This document shows positions 47,342-53,288 of a stretch of 53,288 nt of DNA, piece after piece. The stretch comes from a virus. The notes beneath the pieces were generated by a model. The model ran no database searches. It had not been told where the DNA came from and saw only the letters and a list, made by a program, of their open reading frames with translations. A program made the position numbers and the translations under genes. The stretch spans positions 1 to 53,288 of IMG/VR virus record IMGVR_UViG_3300037507_002397; one strand, given 5' to 3'. The first letter of the stretch is position 1; every line of letters begins with the position of its first letter.

Positions 47342-47787
47342 TAGGTCACCGTGATATTGCGTCGAAGGTTGTCAGCGCGAAGCGTGGTAAAAGCTGGGAT
47401 TTGATCGTTTGCATTCAAACCACCGACCTGGCTTTGATTTGTCACCGTACTAACGGTGGTTACAGTTCCGCTTGAAATCGTAGCACTCATATTCAACGAA
47501 GCGGCAGTCGCTTGCGTGACCTCGGCTCGAAGTCGACCCGAAGATGGATCAACTGTTATCAAGCCTATGCTGCGGCTCAGCGAATGAACTGCCATTCTCA
47601 ACGCCTCTATAGCGTCGACAAGCTCTCCGCTTGGAATGATCGAAGGGAGTGGGTCGGTGCTGCTCGCATCCACCGCAGATCCATCGACACCGTGCGTCAA
47701 CTTGACGCGCTGATAGAGCGCGCCTCCGATGTCGTCGGCTGCGACTGTCGCTCCCGATCCAGGTGTGTATCCTACGTTGTCTGCCAT
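47341..47787 (-). CDS. Fibre-associated protein
   Basis: The 148-residue product follows the collagen-like fibre by two bases. It begins DNVGYTPGSGATVAADDIGG with VQRVK-type strands after it (ALYQRVKLTHGVDGSAVD), a pattern common in phage structural genes. It has a helix (LVDAIEALRMAVHSLSRS) and ends in a Thr/Asn-rich strand. Its role as a connector or fibre accessory is inferred from its place. Confidence 0.7.
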   Translation of the reverse strand: MADNVGYTPGSGATVAADDIGGALYQRVKLTHGVDGSAVDASSTDPLPSIIPSGELVDAIEALRMAVHSLSRSIGLITVDPSSGRLRAEVTQATAASLNMSATISSGTVTTVSTVTNQSQVGGLNANDQIPAFTTLRADNLRRNITVT

Positions 47788-47789
47788 GA

Positions 47790-48773
47790 TTAGACGTACT
47801 GAAGGTAGATGTCACCGTCGGACCCGCCGCTTGGTGATGCGGTCCCGCTTGTGATCGTGATGCCCCAAAAAGTATCATAATCGGTGCTGCTTGCTTTTGT
47901 AAGCAACTGGCCGAGGATGCCGCCGGTATCAAGTCCTGGGCCAGCGGCTCCGGTTGCTCCGGTCGCCCCGGTCGCCCCGGTTGCCCCGGTTGCGCCTGTT
48001 GGTCCGGCAGGTCCTGTATTCCCCGTATCTCCGCGAGGAATCGTGAAATCGACTACCTGCGATGGAGCGGTTCCCGTGATCGTGACGACTGCGGATGAAC
48101 CCGCGGCACCCGTGGTCACTGTTCCGACAGTCAGACTGTTCGCTGGACCGGTCGCTCCCGTTGCACCCGTCGCTCCGGTCGTTCCCGTCAAGCCGGTGTC
48201 TCCGCGCGGAATCGTTAGGTCTAGCGTTTGACTCGGAGCGGTGCCAGTGATTGTCGCAGACGCCGAAGATCCAGCAGCTCCAGTGGTGACCGTTCCAATT
48301 GTGAGAGAGTTTGCAGGACCAGCTGGGCCAGTAGATCCAGCTGGTCCAGTTGCACCGGTAGATCCAGTCGGGCCAACGTCACCTTGGGGAATGGTCAGGT
48401 CTAGCGTCTGATTTGGAGCAGCGCCAGTAATCGTCGCAGCGGCCGAGGAACCCGGCGCTCCTGTCGTAACTGCGCCGATCGAGAGGCTGTTAGCTGGACC
48501 CGTAGCACCCGTAGCACCCGTAGCACCAGCAGGACCAGCGGGACCGGCAGGACCGGTCGACCCGATATCTCCCTTGTCGCCTTTGCTTCCATTCGCGCCG
48601 GCAACACCTTGGATACCTTGGACACCTTGCGGTCCCGCAGGTCCAGTAGCTCCAGCGGGACCTTGAGCTCCGGCAACACCTTGCGGCCCCTGCTGTGCGG
48701 TGCTTACCGTGACAGCCAGCGTTGTCTCATTGACGACGACAGTAAACGGGAAATCGTTGAGGCTTGTAGTCAC
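47790..48773 (-). CDS. Collagen-like tail fibre with three repeated beta modules
   Basis: The 327-residue product has stretches of Gly-X-Y triplets ([19 protein letters not shown] and longer runs) separated by three copies of a module beginning NSL(S/T)(I/V)G(A/T)VTTGA and ending LDLTIP(Q/R)GD. This gives a trimeric rod with small beta blocks. The amino end ([16 protein letters not shown]) is a docking domain. AAGGAG precedes the GTG. Such fibres extend from the tail. Confidence 0.9.
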   Translation of the reverse strand: MTTSLNDFPFTVVVNETTLAVTVSTAQQGPQGVAGAQGPAGATGPAGPQGVQGIQGVAGANGSKGDKGDIGSTGPAGPAGPAGATGATGATGPANSLSIGAVTTGAPGSSAAATITGAAPNQTLDLTIPQGDVGPTGSTGATGPAGSTGPAGPANSLTIGTVTTGAAGSSASATITGTAPSQTLDLTIPRGDTGLTGTTGATGATGATGPANSLTVGTVTTGAAGSSAVVTITGTAPSQVVDFTIPRGDTGNTGPAGPTGATGATGATGATGATGAAGPGLDTGGILGQLLTKASSTDYDTFWGITITSGTASPSGGSDGDIYLQYV

Positions 48774-48848
48774 ACTACAAAGTCTCCTTTGCCTGCAAGC
48801 CGATAGCTCCAGTGGAGCCTATCACGCCGCACGGACAGGCAATGCCGT

Positions 48849-49196
48849 TCACTTTGTTACCTCCAAACTCACATTGAACGATCCTTGAAGCAAACGAGTG
48901 ACGACGCCACCACTCACAAGCTCCAAGTCATACACGTAGGACCCCCCCGAGAGAGCTGCGGTTGTCGTGGCGGATGCTTGAAGCGATATTGTCCCCGTCG
49001 CTCCACCAAGGATCAGGCCACCGTTTTCGGTCGTCAGGACCAAGATCGTAGAGGCACTGTGCGGCTCTACGCGCACGTGCATCCTAGCCGTGTAAGAGGT
49101 CAGGTCTATGGGAGATCCAGTTGAATCCGTCCATGTCACCGTGCGAGTCAAGGTTGATCCTTGCTCAGCTTGGATGTTGTAGATTCCGGCCGGCAT
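48849..49196 (-). CDS. Beta-sandwich fibre/baseplate protein
   Basis: The 115-residue product matches a common phage pattern: EQGSTLTRTVTWTDSTGSPIDLTSYTARMHVR, then GTISLQASATTTAAL and YVYDLEL with GS(F/V)xVSLEVTK at the end. The domain is like the amino domain of BppU-type and other baseplate proteins. It probably links the fibre to the tail tip. No strong ribosome site is evident. Confidence 0.75.
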   Translation of the reverse strand: MPAGIYNIQAEQGSTLTRTVTWTDSTGSPIDLTSYTARMHVRVEPHSASTILVLTTENGGLILGGATGTISLQASATTTAALSGGSYVYDLELVSGGVVTRLLQGSFNVSLEVTK

Positions 49197-49245
49197 GTCG
49201 AGAAGTATGCCTTCGACATCACGACACTACGGACCCCGTGGGATA

Positions 49246-50103
49246 TCAGGAAATCCTAGTAGCCTCTACAAAAGATCCGGCCTTGATCGTCGTGGTATCC
49301 CCTGCCGTCGCAGAAGCGTAGCGCAGTTTGACGCTTCCAGAGGTTGTGGAATTTAGGACGGTTCCGACCACTTCGATATATCCGCCGGAGGTGTACGTGC
49401 CGGTCCCAAATGTCGTGCTCTGAGCATCATCAGAAGTAATGCTATCTGAAATAATGGCCGCAGCCGTCGCTCTTGATCCACGGATCACCGCTTCAATCGT
49501 CGCTCCAGTGGGTACATCAAGTCCCCACTTGTGACCATTGGCCGTGCTGCACTTTGTGAATGCCTGAAACGTGAAGGACCAAGCCTCTGATGATCCAATA
49601 GAAAATGATAGGCCGGTATCCGAGTTTGTCGCAGAGGTTGTAGTTCCGTCACTTGCAAGCCTTGAAACACTGAACCATTCTCTGCTAGTGCTGTTTATTT
49701 CGACGTCTACCCGCTCGTTTCCAGCGTCATCAGCGATCGAGAAAGTTGTGTCGGTTCCGGTCGTAAAGTTGATTTGGCGTCTTGTAGCGACAAGAGATCC
49801 CTCAAGCGCGACTTGGACTCTCGAATTTACGTCTGCAACGCCTGATGTCGCAGTCGTCAATACCTCATCAACTCCAATCGTAAACTTTCCGGTTCCTTTT
49901 GTGTCGATCCTAAGACCGATATTGGTATCAGACCCGAGAGCCTGTAGTCGAACAGCGGTTCCGGTTGATCCTGGTCTAACTCCTAGATAGTTGACCGAGT
50001 TAGACAAAGGAACTAATGAGATAACGGTAGCGCCATCGAGACCTAGGATGCTGGCAAAGCTGGCATCAATAGGAAGAGTAAACGAAGAAAATACTCTCGG
50101 CAT
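49246..50103 (-). CDS. Tail fibre/receptor-binding protein
   Basis: Start at ATG 50103, overlapping the previous stop (TGATG). The 285-residue product is beta-rich. It has a repeated-looking amino part (SNSVNYLGVRPGSTGTAVRLQAL, GLRIDTKGTGKFTIGVD) and a carboxyl jelly-roll-like domain (WSFTFQAFTKCST, GLDVPTGATIEAVIRG, GYIEVVGTVLNST). This layout is that of fibre-tip proteins. Host binding is inferred from gene position after J. Confidence 0.75.
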   Translation of the reverse strand: MPRVFSSFTLPIDASFASILGLDGATVISLVPLSNSVNYLGVRPGSTGTAVRLQALGSDTNIGLRIDTKGTGKFTIGVDEVLTTATSGVADVNSRVQVALEGSLVATRRQINFTTGTDTTFSIADDAGNERVDVEINSTSREWFSVSRLASDGTTTSATNSDTGLSFSIGSSEAWSFTFQAFTKCSTANGHKWGLDVPTGATIEAVIRGSRATAAAIISDSITSDDAQSTTFGTGTYTSGGYIEVVGTVLNSTTSGSVKLRYASATAGDTTTIKAGSFVEATRIS

Positions 50104-50459
50104 CAGTAGGTCCACCTTTCCATAAATACTAGAACACGGATGTCAGCTCCGCTGCTCTCGTATGCGCGCACGCTTACAGTTGAAGTCAGCCGCACTTTGA
50201 AAGCGAGCTGTATCGTATGTGGACGAACTTGGACAGAAATCTCATCCGTTGCCGTTGTTCCGCCAACTTGAAAATATACTGTTCGAGTCGTGTGAGTGCT
50301 GATGTTCGAGACCCAAAGCTCCACATCCTCGACCTCGTTTGATCCAGCAGCGCAAGTGTGAATCAAGGTTCCAGGACTGGACGTGGCCGTGACTTGGATT
50401 GGACGGCCATTTGTAGAGGCCGATGCAGGACCAAACGAGATATCGCCTTTATTAGCCAC
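50103..50459 (-). CDS. Small tail-tip-associated protein
   Basis: GTG 50459 overlaps the J stop; 118 residues (an upstream ATG would overlap J by 60 bases). The product is a single beta domain (PIQVTATSSPGTLIHTC, DVELWVSNISTHTTRTVYFQVG, LAFKVRLTSTVSVRAYES). This fits a small adaptor or head-fibre-type domain. Function inferred from location. Confidence 0.65.
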   Translation of the reverse strand: MANKGDISFGPASASTNGRPIQVTATSSPGTLIHTCAAGSNEVEDVELWVSNISTHTTRTVYFQVGGTTATDEISVQVRPHTIQLAFKVRLTSTVSVRAYESSGADIRVLVFMERWTY

Positions 50460-53288
50460 GTGTGAGCATCTTTCGAAGGACGGTTTCCTGAACGGGAGCG
50501 CGCTCCCAGACACCTACAGGTTGCCGCGAGAGCTTCGAGGCGCACCTGTACATGCGAACATTATAGGTTGTAGTGGGACGCGTCAATGTGATCCGAAATT
50601 GCACGTTCACAAAGTTGTAGTATCCGGGTTCATATCTGATCCAGCTACCGAAGCTGCCGGCCGCGCTGGTAGTGAATCGCATTTCAACCGTGATCGTGCA
50701 GGGCTGGTAGTCCTTGATGAAGTCAAACTCAGGCGTCTCGGCCTTTGGGTAGGCCATAAGCCCCTCCGCCGTCATGTTGCTGGAGATTGGCGAGTCCACG
50801 GGTAGGTCGATCAAATCGGCGACCGTCCAGGGCGAGACCTGATCGACCACGGCATGGAACTGCACCCACGCCCACTCCGGCTGCGCCGTGAGCATTGTGA
50901 GCTTGCCGGCCGTGGTGTATGTCCCTGACAAGTTCGAGCCGCTGAACTCGACAACGTTGCGCCCGTTGTACGCGGTCACCTGAAGCCCGGACAGCTGCGG
51001 CTGACCAAGACCGCCGTTGATCCATTGCCCGGGGCTGCTGGCAAAGTCCTCCCACGCTTGGTCGGGATAGTTCGTGTAGTCGCTATACGGCGGCTGCAAG
51101 ACCACGGCCCCATCTGGCGAAGGGTTGAAGCCCTCGAGAACAACGGCCTCAGAATACTGGCCGCGGCCGTCTCGGCTCCTTACGTAGAGCTTAGGCGCAG
51201 ACTCGCCAAGCGCGTTTGATCCAGCCCCGACCCAGTTCGTCGTGGCAAGTGAGGTCTGGCCCTCTGGAATTACTCCGACCGGCTGGCCTAGGATCCAGCC
51301 ACCGCGCCGGATCTCGTAAGACAAACCGCGGGAGTTTTCAGGCGGTGTGATCGAGTACACGGCCAAGTCGCCTTGCATCGTCGCCGAGAAGGCCAGCGGC
51401 GGCGGCGGTGCGGCCCAGATGCCGCGGAGCGCGATGGCGACCTTGGTGCATTGTTCCGGCCGCCGATACTGACCACTGAAGCTCAAAGGCTGCACGCAGA
51501 ACTGGTACACGCGTGTGGGAGCTCCGTCAGGGACAATGAAGTCAAAGTACGTTTTTCCACCCTCGACGCTGCCAGCCGGCTGCCAGGGTTCCTCATCTCC
51601 ACGGCGCATCATGATCCGCGCACCGGCCACCGAGCGGATCGTGTCCGCGTCATGCGACCAGGAGAGGTGAATGACCTGCACGAACGCGCCGCTCGGGGTC
51701 TGCTCGATCGTGTCCGTGGCCGCGAGCAGCGTCACGTCCTTGGGGATCGTGCGCTGGTTTGCGACCGGCTCATCCTCCGGCTCCTGCGACGAGAGCGGAA
51801 GAGTCTCGAGGCTGTCCTCGACATCGTACACGGTCGCGTCGTACTTGATCGCGCGCACCGTGCGCTTGAAGTCTTCCGATAGGCTGATCTCGACGATCTG
51901 CACCAGAAGCTGCTCCGAGGTCTTGTAGAGCATCCACAGGTCGCCCTTCTTTGGGAGAGAGCTAAAGCCGGAGCTTGTGGCAATCGGGTTGCCAAGCGTG
52001 ACCGTGCCTGCACCTGTGCTTACTACTTTGATTTCAAAGGCATCTTGGACGTTTGAGCCAGAGCCCGTCTGCCCGATTTGGCTTGCAAGAATTTTCAAGC
52101 CATACACTCCAGCACCGATCGTAACGTCCCGGTCAAGATAGATTGACGTTGAGGAGCTGCTGTCCTGCAATACCCGGCCGGATGCTCCGAATGGCATGAT
52201 GTCGTGGCTGAGCTGCGCTACATCGCCAACCTCGAGAGCAAGGCCATCAATGCCCATCTCCCATTCAAAGGTCAGGTTCATCAGCCGATTGACGTTGGTT
52301 AAATAATGCAGCTGGCGCATCACTTGACTGCGCCGAGTGACTCCTGGCAGGTCGATGCTTTCCCGCTGAATGTCATAGCTCTCGGTCGTTACGTCTAGCT
52401 GCGGATCGTCAAAGCTGGCGACGCTGCGCTGGAAGTTGCGATCTTCGTCGAGGAAATCGCACGAGTAGCTGTTCGGTAGATTTACCGTGTCTCCAAAGCT
52501 CACCTTAAAGCTGCCCTCGACGATATTTCCCATCGTTACCATAGCCACAGGGCTGCGGGGACGCTCGTATCGCACGCGCACAATTCCACCCTCAATCATG
52601 GGCATCGCGCGCGCGGTCTGGCAGACGGACACCAGTGCGTCCCATGCGTTCGTGAACGTGTCGAAAACGCCGTTATAGGTGAAGCGCGGCTCGACTAGGT
52701 ACGCGGTTCCAGTGAGGGCGGGTGTGACGACAGTATCCCAAAATTGATTGTCGGCCCACGGGGCAGTTCCATAGGTATAGTTCAGCAGAACCTTCCAGCC
52801 CGCTAACGTGTTTGTTTTGGACACGATCTCGAAGCCCGAGATGTTCGCGTCGCTGATGTCAACCGAAAGGCCCGTGCCACTCTGGGGAATACCAGAGAAC
52901 GCGATCCAGCGCCCGGGAGTCCAGTATGCCGGCGGCTCGGTGGCGGCCCCAGTTGATGCGTTATACCTGAAGTGAACCTCCAGTCCGGGTGAACCGTCGT
53001 TGATCGCGCTTCCGTAAGAAAGATTGGCAATCGGATCTGGGTCTCCCAGAGTTTCGTCCATCGCCTGATCGTCAAAGCTGCGGCCCGCCGGAACTAGCTC
53101 ATCGCAGTAGTCGGCCCACGCCTTGAAGTCCTCGAGGTTGCAGCGCGAAAGCGGGAAGTCGATACCGCGGCCGTAGCGAGGATTCGAGATCACGTCGAGC
53201 GCGATCCAAGCCGGGTTCTGCGACCACTGGTAGGTCACGCTGGTTCCGTCGTACACGGGCACGGGCACTCCCTTGACCAGCGCGGTGA
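50452..53288 (-). CDS. Tail-tip host-specificity protein (lambda gpJ-like), carboxyl part; runs off right end
   Basis: The frame is open through the right edge and matches the other J piece, joining in frame at 52484/1. It holds the conserved J core (FEWEMGIDGLALEVGDVAQLSH; GRVLQD) and then fibronectin-III-like domains (VTLLAATDTIEQ, VQVIHLSWSHD, RVYQFCVQPLS). It ends with a carboxyl region of beta strands (WVQFHAVVDQVSPW). In lambda J this end binds the receptor. Residues overlapping 1-804 are the second allele. Confidence 0.92.
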   Translation of the reverse strand, partial: TALVKGVPVPVYDGTSVTYQWSQNPAWIALDVISNPRYGRGIDFPLSRCNLEDFKAWADYCDELVPAGRSFDDQAMDETLGDPDPIANLSYGSAINDGSPGLEVHFRYNASTGAATEPPAYWTPGRWIAFSGIPQSGTGLSVDISDANISGFEIVSKTNTLAGWKVLLNYTYGTAPWADNQFWDTVVTPALTGTAYLVEPRFTYNGVFDTFTNAWDALVSVCQTARAMPMIEGGIVRVRYERPRSPVAMVTMGNIVEGSFKVSFGDTVNLPNSYSCDFLDEDRNFQRSVASFDDPQLDVTTESYDIQRESIDLPGVTRRSQVMRQLHYLTNVNRLMNLTFEWEMGIDGLALEVGDVAQLSHDIMPFGASGRVLQDSSSSTSIYLDRDVTIGAGVYGLKILASQIGQTGSGSNVQDAFEIKVVSTGAGTVTLGNPIATSSGFSSLPKKGDLWMLYKTSEQLLVQIVEISLSEDFKRTVRAIKYDATVYDVEDSLETLPLSSQEPEDEPVANQRTIPKDVTLLAATDTIEQTPSGAFVQVIHLSWSHDADTIRSVAGARIMMRRGDEEPWQPAGSVEGGKTYFDFIVPDGAPTRVYQFCVQPLSFSGQYRRPEQCTKVAIALRGIWAAPPPPLAFSATMQGDLAVYSITPPENSRGLSYEIRRGGWILGQPVGVIPEGQTSLATTNWVGAGSNALGESAPKLYVRSRDGRGQYSEAVVLEGFNPSPDGAVVLQPPYSDYTNYPDQAWEDFASSPGQWINGGLGQPQLSGLQVTAYNGRNVVEFSGSNLSGTYTTAGKLTMLTAQPEWAWVQFHAVVDQVSPWTVADLIDLPVDSPISSNMTAEGLMAYPKAETPEFDFIKDYQPCTITVEMRFTTSAAGSFGSWIRYEPGYYNFVNVQFRITLTRPTTTYNVRMYRCASKLSRQPVGVWERAPVQETVLRKMLTRG
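52485..53288. repeat. Right copy of imperfect terminal direct repeat
   Basis: Homologous to 1-804 at constant offset 52484, about 95 percent identical, last 127 bases exact. See the left copy for interpretation. Confidence 0.9.

Noticed and set aside
49246-53288. Diversity-generating retroelement acting on the fibre or tail-tip gene
   Set aside because: No reverse transcriptase gene or template repeat is seen, and the allele differences are mostly silent and not limited to adenines.

Overview
The window is the essentially complete genome of a tailed dsDNA phage with siphovirus (lambda/HK97-type) architecture, given as one linear contig that closes into a circle of about 52.5 kb. The first 804 and last 804 bases align without gaps at constant offset 52484. 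The outermost 127 bases of that overlap (678-804 and 53162-53288) are identical, and the remaining 677 differ at about 42 positions. The tail-tip gene that runs off both ends stays in frame across the join. There are no ribosomal, tRNA or ordinary bacterial genes and no complete integrase. The host is not identifiable directly. High GC, a secreted invertebrate-type-lysozyme-like endolysin and a secreted protein resembling choice-of-anchor-E domains weakly suggest a Gram-negative environmental host such as Verrucomicrobiota or Planctomycetota; this is inference only.

Layout: two divergent transcription units start from a 281-bp control region at 31144-31424, which carries a perfect TATAAT on the minus strand and a cluster of TTTTCCC/GGGAAAA half-sites. 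The leftward unit is very long. It begins with small early genes, an orphan serine-recombinase fragment, a coiled-coil protein and an XRE-like regulator (31143-28094). It continues with replication genes (DUF1376-type initiator with an internal iteron cluster, G39P-like helicase loader, RuvC-like resolvase), a large unknown protein, two small genes and the terminase subunits. Then come portal-MuF fusion, prohead protease, major capsid, three related head-decoration-like proteins, head-tail connector, neck and tail-completion proteins, tail tube, two tail chaperones, tape measure, and the lambda M-, L-, K- and J-like tail-tip genes. After the circular join it resumes at 53288 with the J carboxyl end, then fibre and receptor-binding proteins, a holin-like pair, a sigma-70-region-2-like protein, a secreted protein and a DUF1508 protein, ending at 42046.

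The rightward unit (31425-41907) carries a secreted endolysin, a YqaJ exonuclease with RecT annealing protein, an SbcC/RecF-like ATPase, a metallophosphoesterase, an HExxH metalloprotease-like protein, a hexapeptide-repeat protein and many small unknown genes. Most genes overlap by ATGA, GTGA or TGATG, so translational coupling is the rule. The two units converge at 41907-42046, where hairpins lie. No gene-free stretch exceeds about 280 bases.

No single cassette stands out as an unmistakable new system. The most interesting items are: allelic microdiversity captured in the tail-tip gene; the iteron cluster inside the replication gene; the repeated AGAAAGACAC leader element and half-site operator array; the catalytic-domain-less serine recombinase; the truncated sigma factor at the end of the late operon; the nuclease/ATPase pair with altered active-site motifs; and several unusual domain fusions in structural proteins.
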